This document shows, in pieces, positions 1-7,488 of a stretch of 64,000 nt of DNA. The notes beneath the pieces were generated by a model. The model saw only the letters and a list, made by a program, of their open reading frames with translations. It made no database searches and was not told the origin of the DNA. Origin of the DNA: Paenibacillus chibensis (GTDB lineage Bacteria > Bacillota > Bacilli > Paenibacillales > Paenibacillaceae); NCBI RefSeq assembly GCF_004001045.1, contig NZ_BIMK01000013.1:124001-188000 (forward strand), read 5' to 3'. The translations under genes were made by a program, and so were the position numbers. The first letter of the stretch is position 1. Each line of letters opens with the position of its first letter.

Positions 1-300
1 GACGTGTTTCAAGCGATATCCGATCCGACGAGACGTAAAATGCTCCGACTTCTCGCGGATGCGGAAATGCCGATCACCGCGATCAGCGGGCATTTTCCAA
101 TGAGCCGAACCGCCGTATCCAAGCATCTGCGAATATTGTCCGAAGCGGGGCTGGTGAAGGAGAGAAGGGTAGGGCGGGAAAATCGTTTCCGGCTAAGCGC
201 CGAGCCTCTGCGCGAGCTTCAGGAATGGTATTCATACTTCGAGCGGTTCTGGGATAACAAGCTGGCAGCTTTGCAGCGATATGTGGAATCAGAGGATTAA
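1..300 (+). CDS. ArsR-family winged-helix regulator, 5' end outside the window
   Basis: The frame is open from base 1, so the true start lies upstream; about 98 residues are visible. The segment FQAISDPTRRKMLRLLAD followed by MSRTAVSKHLRILSEAGLV is the typical ArsR/SdpR-type winged helix (helix-turn-helix and recognition helix). No CxC metal-binding motif is present, so metal sensing is unlikely. Relatives are often paired with an AHSA1/START-like gene, but none follows here: the next gene is convergent. The family is a DNA-binding repressor; target and ligand cannot be told. Confidence 0.85.
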   Translation, partial: DVFQAISDPTRRKMLRLLADAEMPITAISGHFPMSRTAVSKHLRILSEAGLVKERRVGRENRFRLSAEPLRELQEWYSYFERFWDNKLAALQRYVESED

Positions 301-301
301 A

Positions 302-366
302 AAAATGGAACTCTGCGTGGATTACCGGAAAACTTCCGGATCAATGCGAGAGTTCCATTTTATTTT
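302..366. terminator. Bidirectional rho-independent terminator
   Basis: AAAATGGAACTCT at 302-314 pairs with AGAGTTCCATTTT at 349-361, with an inner CCGGAA/TTCCGG hairpin and T-rich flanks on both sides. It sits between the convergent ArsR gene and the SufR-like gene, and the last codons of the latter lie inside it. Confidence 0.8.
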
Positions 367-991
367 TGATCGTATAGACGCATTTCTTATCGCCTTTCGC
401 CAAGCACTCCGTCCTGCCGACTTCTGCTCCCAGCAGGGATTCAAACAGCTTCATTTCGCATGTGCAGGCATGATTGTACTTTTTGGCGATCTGGGATATC
501 GGGCAATTGTACTCCATCAGCGTGTATTCATCATCACTGTTTTGTTCCAGCTCAACCATATAGCCGTTTTCATTTTGGATTTCCGCGAGTACCCTTACTT
601 TCTCGGCAAAGGACTTGCCTTGCATCTTGGCTGCATGATTTTTGCGAAGCGATTCGCCCCTGCGGTCAAACAACCTGTCTACCATACTAGATCCTGCATC
701 CAGCTCAAGCTCTCCGAGCAGATCCAGCGTCAAAGCGTGATACTTATTAGGGAAAAAAGTTTCAGCCTGATCGGTTAAATGATAGATAGCCGTAGGACGG
801 CCCATGGGCTGACGAATCGTTTTCGATTCAATTAAACCGTCCTTTTCAAGCGTATTGATATGTCTGCGGACAGCCATGCTGGTGATGCCGATAAATTCGG
901 TGATTTCCTTGGCGCTGAGCTCGCCTTTGGTTTTCAGCAGCTGCAGGATTTTGTCCCGGGTCGAAATATCCAATTGTTGGTCCATGTTCAT
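341..991 (-). CDS. SufR-like winged-helix regulator with C-terminal cysteine cluster
   Basis: 216 residues from the chosen ATG at 991, which has AGGCGG five bases upstream; a longer frame to 1072 has no such site. The N-terminal 70 residues form a winged helix (ISTRDKILQLLKTKG, then AMRRHI-like recognition helix). The C-terminal region carries NCPISQIAKKYNHACTC followed by ECLAKGDKKC, giving a first CX12C spacing and further cysteines. This is the layout of SufR-type proteins that hold an Fe-S cluster and repress Fe-S assembly genes. It lies next to, and in the same direction as, a ferredoxin and an Mrp/SalA ATPase, which fits an iron-sulfur sensing role. The exact regulon is inference. Confidence 0.75.
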   Translation of the reverse strand: MNMDQQLDISTRDKILQLLKTKGELSAKEITEFIGITSMAVRRHINTLEKDGLIESKTIRQPMGRPTAIYHLTDQAETFFPNKYHALTLDLLGELELDAGSSMVDRLFDRRGESLRKNHAAKMQGKSFAEKVRVLAEIQNENGYMVELEQNSDDEYTLMEYNCPISQIAKKYNHACTCEMKLFESLLGAEVGRTECLAKGDKKCVYTIKNKMELSH

Positions 992-1107
992 CACCGCCTG
1001 TTCTGCTGAGTTTCGTCCACCTTCATGCCGAGTAAACAACAGCCTGCCGATATGGAGATCAACAGGCTGCAACCACTCGAAATGTATTGTCTGTAATTGT
1101 TGTTTGT

Positions 1108-1347
1108 TTATTTGGATTTGAAGAAGTTTTCCGCTTTTGCGATAAAGCCTTTTTCTTCCTCAGGCAAATCCGTATCGTAATAAACCGCACCAACCGGGCA
1201 GGCAACCTCGCAAGCACCGCATTCGATGCAGATGTCCGTATCGATAAAGTACTGGTCAGGACCTTCCTCAATGCAATCTACTGGACAAACATCAACGCAA
1301 TCGGCCGCTTTCTCATCAATACAAGCCGAAGTAATAATGTAAGACAT
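1108..1347 (-). CDS. Bacterial-type ferredoxin (7Fe/8Fe)
   Basis: 79 residues from ATG 1347; the reading frame also has a GTG at 1356, but AAAGGG upstream is better spaced for the ATG. Cysteines occur as CIDEKAADCVDVCP and CIECGACEVACP: the second is a full CxxCxxCxxxCP set, while the first resembles the 3Fe-4S/4Fe-4S site of Bacillus 7Fe ferredoxins. It is a small soluble electron carrier. It lies between a SufR-like regulator gene and the SalA/Mrp gene, all leftward. Confidence 0.92.
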   Translation of the reverse strand: MSYIITSACIDEKAADCVDVCPVDCIEEGPDQYFIDTDICIECGACEVACPVGAVYYDTDLPEEEKGFIAKAENFFKSK

Positions 1348-1369
1348 TTTTTTCACCCTTTCATTTTAG

Positions 1370-2443
1370 TTAATCTTGTGTGGATTGAATCATTTGATCA
1401 GCCAAATTCATAAAAATACGCCATTGCTCACTGCTTTCAGCAAACAGGGTAGAAGATGCAGGCGTTCCAGCCGGCGCATCAGCGGACTGAATCGGCACTT
1501 CCGCGATCAATTTCGTGTTCAGCTGGTCGGCTAGCTTCTGGCCGCCGCCACGTCCGAACAGATAATGCCGCTCACCGGAAGGATCCGTAAAGTAAGACAT
1601 ATTCTCAATCACGCCAAGAATCGGATGGTTGGTTTGAACAGCCATCTCGCCGGCGCGCGCCGCTACATGATTCGCCGTAGGATGGGGAGTGGTAACCAAA
1701 ATTTCCGCGCATTGGGGAATTCGGTTATGTACATCCAGTGCAACATCCCCGGTACCAGGCGGCAGGTCAAGAATCATGTAATCAAGCGGGCCCCATTCCA
1801 CTTCATTCAGAAACGTGCCGAGCATTTTGCCGAGCATCGGTCCACGCCAGACGACAGGCTTGTTGCCTTGTACGAAAAATCCGGTCGAGATCACCTTGAT
1901 GCCATGGCTTTCAACGGGTGCAATCCGGTTATCTTGTTTCTGCGGCAGTTCTTTGATTCCCAGCATTTCCGGAATGCTGTATCCGTATATGTCGGCATCA
2001 ATAATGCCAACGCGCTTCCCTTGTTTAGCTAAAGCAGCGGCGAGATTCACCGTAACGGTAGATTTCCCGACCCCGCCTTTTCCGCTCGCAATGGCAATGA
2101 ACGTGACCCCGGAATCCCCGGCTACCAAAGGCGAATTCATCAACGTTGGAGCACGGCGTACCGATTTATTAAGCTTTATAGCTATAATATCATTTTTTTC
2201 TTCATTTGAAATATGCTTGAAGCGTATATGAACATCGGTAATTCCTGTCTTTTGCAACGCAGCTGTGATTTGCTTCCTGATTTCTTCCTCGCGTGGTGCC
2301 AGCTCCGGAGCAAGGAGTACGCTTAGCGCGGCATGATCCTTATTCACTGTAATGTCACGGATCAAGCCAATATCGGTCAGCGGCATTTGATGCTCATGAT
2401 CCTTGATATGGGCAATGGCTGCGACCAGATCATCCTTTGTCAT
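1370..2443 (-). CDS. salA: Mrp/NBP35-family P-loop ATPase, SalA type
   Basis: 357 residues with an N-terminal DUF59/MIP18-like part (about 1-85) and a deviant Walker A motif, GKGGVGKS at 121-128. Members are iron-sulfur carriers or, in Bacillus subtilis SalA, a regulator of exoprotease expression. The position where ApbC-type carriers have CxxC reads IENMSYFTDPSGERHYLFG, with no cysteine, as in SalA. I therefore favour SalA rather than a classical Fe-S scaffold. The ATG at 2443 has a GAAGGTG site. It is the first gene of the leftward set with the ferredoxin. The symbol is by similarity and context only. Confidence 0.85.
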   Translation of the reverse strand: MTKDDLVAAIAHIKDHEHQMPLTDIGLIRDITVNKDHAALSVLLAPELAPREEEIRKQITAALQKTGITDVHIRFKHISNEEKNDIIAIKLNKSVRRAPTLMNSPLVAGDSGVTFIAIASGKGGVGKSTVTVNLAAALAKQGKRVGIIDADIYGYSIPEMLGIKELPQKQDNRIAPVESHGIKVISTGFFVQGNKPVVWRGPMLGKMLGTFLNEVEWGPLDYMILDLPPGTGDVALDVHNRIPQCAEILVTTPHPTANHVAARAGEMAVQTNHPILGVIENMSYFTDPSGERHYLFGRGGGQKLADQLNTKLIAEVPIQSADAPAGTPASSTLFAESSEQWRIFMNLADQMIQSTQD

Positions 2444-2683
2444 AGGTTCACCTTCAATTCTCTATCTGTCTGTAGACACAGTATGGCCATAAAATCTGTA
2501 CAACCTTCATGGGCAATAAATTGACTTTACCACGTTTAGGAGGCTGAAGCCAAGTGAATAAAGGCAATTATGGCCAGCATACAAATGTGATGATGTACAA
2601 ATTATGACACGGTAATTGTAGAACACGCTTCGCATATAGTCAACATATACGTATAAAAAGTTAAACATATTCGTGAAGGACTC

Positions 2684-2710
2684 TTGACAAAGCGTTTCGG
2701 GAATTATAAT
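2684..2710 (+). promoter_or_regulatory. Sigma-A-like promoter for the truncated haemoglobin gene
   Basis: TTGACA at 2684-2689 and TATAAT at 2705-2710 are separated by 15 bases, a little short; an alternative -10 (TAATAA, 2707-2712) gives 17. The surrounding DNA is very AT-rich. Transcription would start near 2718, giving a leader of about 145 bases. Confidence 0.6.
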
Positions 2711-2743
2711 AATTAATATACATTTATGTTTATTAAATAATTT

Positions 2744-2768
2744 GAACTAAAGTTTTTCGCTTTAGTTC
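2744..2768 (+). promoter_or_regulatory. Perfect inverted repeat in the leader of the haemoglobin gene
   Basis: GAACTAAAG at 2744-2752 and CTTTAGTTC at 2760-2768 are perfectly complementary, with a 7-base loop. It lies just downstream of the predicted start of transcription and has no T-run after it, so it could be an operator or an RNA stem rather than a terminator. Confidence 0.55.
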
Positions 2769-2862
2769 GCTTTATCCATTAGAGAGAGCGACGACGTTTC
2801 AAGAACAACGTTCAATCTATATAAATAGCTGTCTATATAAGGAAGGGAGGCTTTCGTAAGTT

Positions 2863-3282
2863 TTGAATCCAGAACAAAACCCAAGCGCCGAACGGCCGGT
2901 ATCTTATTATGAGCAGGTGGGCGGTGCGCCAACCATGCGCGCACTCGTAGAAGCCTTTTATCCGAGAGTCATCGAGCATCCGCTGCTCGCCCCTTTGTTT
3001 CCGGAAGACATTCATCCGGTGATGGAGAAGCAGGAAATGTTTTTGACGCAATATTTTGGAGGTCCGCAGCTCTACACCATGAGAGAGGGACATCCGCGCA
3101 TGAGAGCCAGACATATCCGGTTTCCGATCACGCCGGATCGTGCGACGGCATGGCTCAGCTGCATGCAGCAGGCCATGGACGAAGTCATTGAGGATTCCAT
3201 GCTGCGTGAACAAATGATGGAACGGCTAGCTATGACAGCCTATTTCTTCGTAAATACAGAAGAGCAAGAAGCCGAGCAGTAG
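2863..3282 (+). CDS. Group II truncated haemoglobin (trHbO/YjbI type)
   Basis: 139 residues from a TTG start; the GGGAGG site at 2845-2850 is 12 bases away, a long spacing. The 2-over-2 globin fold is shown by AFYPRV (Tyr33, probable B10), the GHPRMRARH stretch at 76-84 with proximal haem ligand His84, and Trp97 at the G8 position, the mark of group II. Family members bind O2/NO and are linked to thiol or nitrosative stress in Firmicutes. It is followed by a flavin reductase gene that could supply electrons, but this is inference. A leader hairpin precedes it. Confidence 0.92.
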   Translation: MNPEQNPSAERPVSYYEQVGGAPTMRALVEAFYPRVIEHPLLAPLFPEDIHPVMEKQEMFLTQYFGGPQLYTMREGHPRMRARHIRFPITPDRATAWLSCMQQAMDEVIEDSMLREQMMERLAMTAYFFVNTEEQEAEQ

Positions 3283-3458
3283 AACGAACGATGCGGCTAC
3301 GCGTTACCTGTGAAATGAAATAAAAGCTGCAATTTGACGGAAAAGGGAAACAGATGCTTAGTCTTTGCATCCAGGATGAATTGGCAGACAACCGCTGAAG
3401 GAAACTCCCGTTTACCGGCAAAAACAAGCAAATTACATCAGAAAAGGAGACTGCCTTC

Positions 3459-4001
3459 ATGAAGCTGGTTGGAATATCGGGTGCGATCATCGGTAACAAG
3501 ACCGCCATGGTCGTACAGAAGGTTTTAGAAGAGGTTAAGAAATTGGATCCGGAAATTGAAACCGAGCTCCTCGACATGAAGGAGTACGATGTCCAGTTTT
3601 GCGACGGACGTGATCCGTCGGCGTACACAGGGGACACGAAAAAAGTGATCGACAGCGTCGTTTCCAGCGATTTCTGCCTGATCGGCACACCTATTTATCA
3701 AGCGTCGATGTCAGGCGTGCTTAAAAATCTGTTTGATCTGATTCCGCCATCCGCCCTGCAGCAGAAGGTCATCGGATTCGTGGCTACCGGCGGAACCTAC
3801 CAGCATTATCTTGTCATCGAAAATCAGCTCAAGCCGATCGCAGGCTTTTTCCGGTCTTATGTGGCACCTGGTTATGTCTATGTTCATGATGATCATTTTA
3901 ACGAGTTTAAGGAAATCAATGATTTGGACGTCTTGGATAGAATCCAACGACTTGCTTCAGAGCTCGTGTTTATGCAAAAACGTCTGAAATCCGTAGAGTA
4001 A
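3459..4001 (+). CDS. NADPH-dependent FMN reductase family protein
   Basis: 180 residues, start supported by AAGGAG nine bases upstream. The N-terminus MKLVGISGAIIGNKTAMVVQ is a flavodoxin-like phosphate-binding loop; IGTPIYQASMSGVLKNLFD is the typical FMN reductase active-site loop, and FVATGG another flavin-contact segment. Such enzymes reduce FMN or quinones with NAD(P)H in the cytosol. It follows the truncated haemoglobin by about 176 bases, so co-transcription is possible but there is no direct sign of it. A strong terminator follows. The sub-type (SsuE, azo or quinone reductase) cannot be fixed. Confidence 0.88.
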   Translation: MKLVGISGAIIGNKTAMVVQKVLEEVKKLDPEIETELLDMKEYDVQFCDGRDPSAYTGDTKKVIDSVVSSDFCLIGTPIYQASMSGVLKNLFDLIPPSALQQKVIGFVATGGTYQHYLVIENQLKPIAGFFRSYVAPGYVYVHDDHFNEFKEINDLDVLDRIQRLASELVFMQKRLKSVE

Positions 4002-4033
4002 ATTTCGCTACATATCGTCAAAATCCATATAAA

Positions 4034-4067
4034 AGATCCGATCAAACATTTGATCGGGTCTTTTTTT
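4034..4067 (+). terminator. Rho-independent terminator after the FMN reductase gene
   Basis: AGATCCGATCAAA at 4034-4046 pairs with TTTGATCGGGTCT at 4049-4061 (one G-U pair) across a 2-base gap, followed by a run of seven T. Confidence 0.9.
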
Positions 4068-4174
4068 GTCGTATAATGTAACAGTAGGTTCATAGATTGA
4101 TAGTTTCATAGATTCTTTGCTTCATCCGCTTGCATCTTAGCTTACTTTTTTAACAGGGAGAGAGGTGAACGCAT

Positions 4175-5071
4175 ATGCGTAAATATGTGGTCACTTTTAT
4201 AGTGGCCGTTCTGATCGTGGGAGGAGCCATCTTTGCTTGGGACCGCAACCGCACACCAGCGGCCGAAGGCGAAGTGGTGCAAAAAACGCCTGCATTGGCA
4301 CAGCAGAACAGCAGTCAAGGGCAACAGAAGGGCTCATCCGATATCAACGGGGCATCTTCAGCGAAGAACAATTCATCATCAACAGCATCGCCAGGGGCTA
4401 AAACGGCTTCCGGTGCGCCTACGAACTCGAGCAAAACATCCGGTAAAACGGATTTTGTCAACACGTACGATGTGGAGCATGTTGTCGCGAACCCGGAAAG
4501 CATGCAGGTACTGGTAAACAAAACCTATCGGCTGCCCGCAGGATATATACCGCCTGACCTGGTGTATCCGAACGTTCCGTTTACGTTCTCGGAAAAGATC
4601 GAAAAACGCAAAATGTGCAGAGAAGCGGCGGTCGCTCTTGAAAAGCTATTTGCAGGTGCGAAAAAAGACGGGGTTAGCTTGGCCGGCGTATCCGGCTACC
4701 GCTCCGAATCCCGCCAGACCACGCTATATAACAACTACGTCAAGCGAGACGGCGTCAAAGCGGATACGTACAGCGCGCGTCCGGGTCACAGCGAGCATCA
4801 GACGGGACTGACGATCGACGTGTCCGGGAACACGGGCAAATGCGCGGCGGAGAGCTGTTTTGCCGGCACCAAGGAAGCCAAATGGCTGGACAAGCACGCC
4901 CATGAGTACGGATTCATTATTCGTTATCCTGAGGGCAAAGATTCCATCACGGGATACAAGTATGAGCCCTGGCATTTGCGCTTTGTCGGAACCAAGATCG
5001 CTGCAGAAGTGAAAAGCCGTTCCATTACGCTTGAGCAGTACTTCGGCAATGCGGTTCCCGTCTCCAAATAG
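4175..5071 (+). CDS. VanY-type D-alanyl-D-alanine carboxypeptidase (peptidase M15B)
   Basis: 298 residues. An N-terminal membrane anchor (about 4-22) is followed by a Ser/Ala/Gly/Lys-rich linker to about residue 95, then the M15B catalytic domain. Zinc-binding features are GHSEHQTGLTIDV (His and Asp ligands) and EPWHLRF (third His), with the substrate loop SGYRSESRQTTLYNNYV. The enzyme trims terminal D-Ala from peptidoglycan precursors outside the membrane. There is no van gene cluster around it, so a housekeeping cell-wall role is more likely than glycopeptide resistance. The start has a GAGAGGTG site. Confidence 0.92.
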   Translation: MRKYVVTFIVAVLIVGGAIFAWDRNRTPAAEGEVVQKTPALAQQNSSQGQQKGSSDINGASSAKNNSSSTASPGAKTASGAPTNSSKTSGKTDFVNTYDVEHVVANPESMQVLVNKTYRLPAGYIPPDLVYPNVPFTFSEKIEKRKMCREAAVALEKLFAGAKKDGVSLAGVSGYRSESRQTTLYNNYVKRDGVKADTYSARPGHSEHQTGLTIDVSGNTGKCAAESCFAGTKEAKWLDKHAHEYGFIIRYPEGKDSITGYKYEPWHLRFVGTKIAAEVKSRSITLEQYFGNAVPVSK

Positions 5072-5115
5072 CATGTACGAAAGAGAACTAAGCTTTGCCA
5101 TAAAGGCAGGTATAC

Positions 5116-5163
5116 GCAGGATTTCGGGCTTCACATCCGTTTCGGATGTCCCCGGCTTCCTGC
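5116..5163 (+). other. Nested hairpin in the selD leader
   Basis: The outer arms GCAGGA (5116-5121) and TCCTGC (5158-5163) enclose a perfect inner hairpin, ACATCCG (5133-5139), loop TTT, CGGATGT (5143-5149). No T-run follows. It lies in the 236-base gap between the carboxypeptidase gene and selD, which otherwise shows no gene. It could act as a leader structure of selD or as a weak end of the upstream transcript. Confidence 0.4.
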
Positions 5164-5307
5164 TCTTTGCCGTGCAGGGGGAAGCCCGCGCAGTACGGAA
5201 TTCTGATTTGCCTTTTTTCCCTTTGATGTGTACGCTTGATGAAGCAAGTAATAGGCAGATTAACCGATGAATGAAAGAATATATATAGGAAAGGTCGTGC
5301 AGAATTC

Positions 5308-6357
5308 ATGGATTCTGAATTGAATATCAAATTAACCTCACTTTCGAGCAAAGGAGGGTGCGGCTGCAAAATCGGACCTGCCGATCTGAGCCAGGTGCTG
5401 AGAGGCCTTCCGCCCGCTGAACCGAACCCGAATCTGCTGGTTGGCTTGGATACAAGCGATGACGCAGGCGTATACAAGCTGAATGATGAGCTGGCATTGG
5501 TGCAGACGCTCGACTTTTTCACGCCGATCGTTGACGATCCGTATGCCTTCGGACAAATCGCGGCAGCGAACGCGATCAGCGATATTTATGCGATGGGCGC
5601 CAAACCGTTAACGGTGTTAAATATTGTGGCTTTCCCGATTTCCACGTTGGATAAGCGCATTTTGTCCGAAATCTTGCGCGGTGCGGGGGAGAAAGTGAAA
5701 GAAGCTGGAGCGACGCTTGTCGGCGGCCACTCCATTGATGATAAGGAGCCTAAATTCGGTTTAGCCGTAACCGGTCTTGTCCATCCTGATAAAGTGAGAA
5801 GCAACGCGGGAGCCAAGGTCGGAGACAAAATCATTCTGACCAAGCCGATCGGTGTAGGCATCATGACCACGTCCATCAAGAACGACAAGCTGACGCCGGA
5901 AGAAATCACACGCGTCACGCAAGTGATGTCCACGCTCAACAAAACGGCGGCCGAAGTCATGGAAGGTTATGACGTGCATGCCTGCACGGACGTTACCGGC
6001 TTCGGACTGATGGGTCATTCGCTCGAAATGGCCAAAGGCAGCGGCGTTGAAATCCGCATCCGCAAGGAGGATGTGCCTGTGCTCCCGCGCGTGCGTGAAT
6101 TGGCTGAGCAGGGGCTTGTACCGGGCGGTTCCAAGAACAACTTCGCCCATGTGGAAGACAGCGTTCGTTTTCCTGAGGAGATGGATCAGATTGACCGCTG
6201 GATCCTGTGTGACGCAGTCACTTCCGGTGGGCTTTTGATTTCCGTTAGCGGAGAACAAGCAGAGGCGCTGCACCGCGAATTGGTGGATGCCGGTGTGGAA
6301 GCCAAAATTATCGGCGAGGTTACAGCAACAGGAAGCGGACAAATCGTGATTGAGTAA
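5308..6357 (+). CDS. selD: Selenide, water dikinase (selenophosphate synthase)
   Basis: 349 residues. The enzyme makes selenophosphate from selenide and ATP. The catalytic motif GGCGCK places Cys18 and Lys21 where Escherichia coli SelD has Cys17 and Lys20; it is a cysteine form, not selenocysteine. AIR-synthase-like ATP-binding segments follow (LDFFTPIVDDPYAFGQIAAANAISD region; VTGFGLMGH). mnmH begins 11 bases after the stop, so both are one operon. The ribosome site (AAAGG) is about 13 bases from the ATG, rather distant. Confidence 0.97.
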   Translation: MDSELNIKLTSLSSKGGCGCKIGPADLSQVLRGLPPAEPNPNLLVGLDTSDDAGVYKLNDELALVQTLDFFTPIVDDPYAFGQIAAANAISDIYAMGAKPLTVLNIVAFPISTLDKRILSEILRGAGEKVKEAGATLVGGHSIDDKEPKFGLAVTGLVHPDKVRSNAGAKVGDKIILTKPIGVGIMTTSIKNDKLTPEEITRVTQVMSTLNKTAAEVMEGYDVHACTDVTGFGLMGHSLEMAKGSGVEIRIRKEDVPVLPRVRELAEQGLVPGGSKNNFAHVEDSVRFPEEMDQIDRWILCDAVTSGGLLISVSGEQAEALHRELVDAGVEAKIIGEVTATGSGQIVIE

Positions 6358-6368
6358 GGGAGTGCCTT

Positions 6369-7448
6369 ATGTTTCAAGATATATCTATAGAGAAACTGAA
6401 TGAACTGCGTGCCAAGAATGAAATGACGGTCATTGACGTCCGCTCGCCATCCGAATATGCGGATTCCACGATACCGGGCAGCATCAACATCCCTTTTTTC
6501 ACGGATGAGGAAAGAGCGGAGATCGGTACCCTGTACAAGCAGGTCAGCACGCAGAAAGCCAAAGAACGCGGCCTTGAAATTATGTCTGCCAAGCTGCCTG
6601 TATTCGTTAAACGCTTTGCGGAAATTCCGGGGAACAAAACGGTGTTCTGCTGGCGCGGAGGAATGCGAAGCCGGACGACGGCGACCGTGCTGTCACTGAT
6701 GGGCATACACGTTTACCGGCTGGACGGTGGATATCGCACGTTTAGAAAATGGGCGGTTGAAACGCTCGCCTCGCTGGATTTCACACCGCAAGTATATGTC
6801 CTGCACGGGAATACAGGGACGGGAAAAACCGAAATTATGAAGGCTTTGAGAGCGAAGGGATACCCGGTCGTGGATCTCGAAGGGTTGGCAGGACATCGGG
6901 GGTCCATTTTCGGCGCGATCGGGATGAAGAGCCACAACCAAAAAACCTTCGATTCCGTACTGCTGGAGGAAATATTGCGCTACCGTCACGAGCCTTATAT
7001 TATCATCGAAGCGGAGAGCAAGCGGATCGGCAAAGTGGTCCTGCCGGAGTTTCTGATTCAGAAAAAGGAACTGGGCACGCATATACTGCTCGAAGCTCCC
7101 AAAGCGCTGCGGGTAACGAATATTCTGAACGATTATCGCCCCGAAGAGCATAAGGAGCAAAGTCTGCAGGCTTTTTACCAAATCAAGTCGAGGATCCATA
7201 CGCCAATCGCCCAGGAAATTGAGGCTTGCTTGCTCTCCGGCCAGTATGCGAGAGCAGTCGAGCTCTTACTGGACTATTATTACGATCCGAGATACGCGCA
7301 TACGTCCAGTACGTATGGTGAAGAATACGCCAAAGCGCCTCTGATCCGTTTCGATACACTGGATGAGGCTTTGAAGCAGGTCGAAGAACGTATACAGCAT
7401 TTGCAAGACCAGGAAGCTCCGGCAAGTAAAGTTCAATCCGGCGCTTAA
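6369..7448 (+). CDS. mnmH: tRNA 2-selenouridine synthase
   Basis: 359 residues. An N-terminal rhodanese domain (about 1-130) carries the active cysteine in FCWRGGMRS (Cys94), followed by a P-loop domain with GNTGTGKT at 147-154. The enzyme swaps the sulfur of 2-thiouridine at the tRNA wobble base for selenium, through a geranylated intermediate, using selenophosphate from SelD. It is directly downstream of selD (11-base gap, with the ribosome site GGGAG inside it). No selA, selB or tRNA-Sec is seen in the window, so the pair points to the SeU branch of selenium use. Confidence 0.96.
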   Translation: MFQDISIEKLNELRAKNEMTVIDVRSPSEYADSTIPGSINIPFFTDEERAEIGTLYKQVSTQKAKERGLEIMSAKLPVFVKRFAEIPGNKTVFCWRGGMRSRTTATVLSLMGIHVYRLDGGYRTFRKWAVETLASLDFTPQVYVLHGNTGTGKTEIMKALRAKGYPVVDLEGLAGHRGSIFGAIGMKSHNQKTFDSVLLEEILRYRHEPYIIIEAESKRIGKVVLPEFLIQKKELGTHILLEAPKALRVTNILNDYRPEEHKEQSLQAFYQIKSRIHTPIAQEIEACLLSGQYARAVELLLDYYYDPRYAHTSSTYGEEYAKAPLIRFDTLDEALKQVEERIQHLQDQEAPASKVQSGA

Positions 7449-7453
7449 ATACA

Positions 7454-7486
7454 AAAAAGGAGAGCCATAGGCTCTCCTTTTTCGTA
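7454..7486. terminator. Bidirectional terminator between mnmH and the glycosyltransferase gene
   Basis: AAAAAGGAGAGCC at 7454-7466 and GGCTCTCCTTTTT at 7470-7482 form a perfect stem around a 3-base loop, with A/T runs on both strands. It serves two convergent genes. Confidence 0.9.
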
Positions 7487-7488
7487 AA

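Noticed and set aside
3283..3458. A possible riboswitch between the haemoglobin and FMN reductase genes
   Set aside because: No FMN, SAM or other known aptamer core is recognisable; only ordinary leader sequence.
4175..5071. Glycopeptide resistance cluster (VanY)
   Set aside because: Only the carboxypeptidase is present; no vanHAX or two-component genes adjoin.
5072..5307. tRNA-Sec upstream of selD
   Set aside because: No acceptor/T-arm pattern of about 95 bases or terminal CCA/GGTTCRA-type T-loop could be found; only the nested hairpin.
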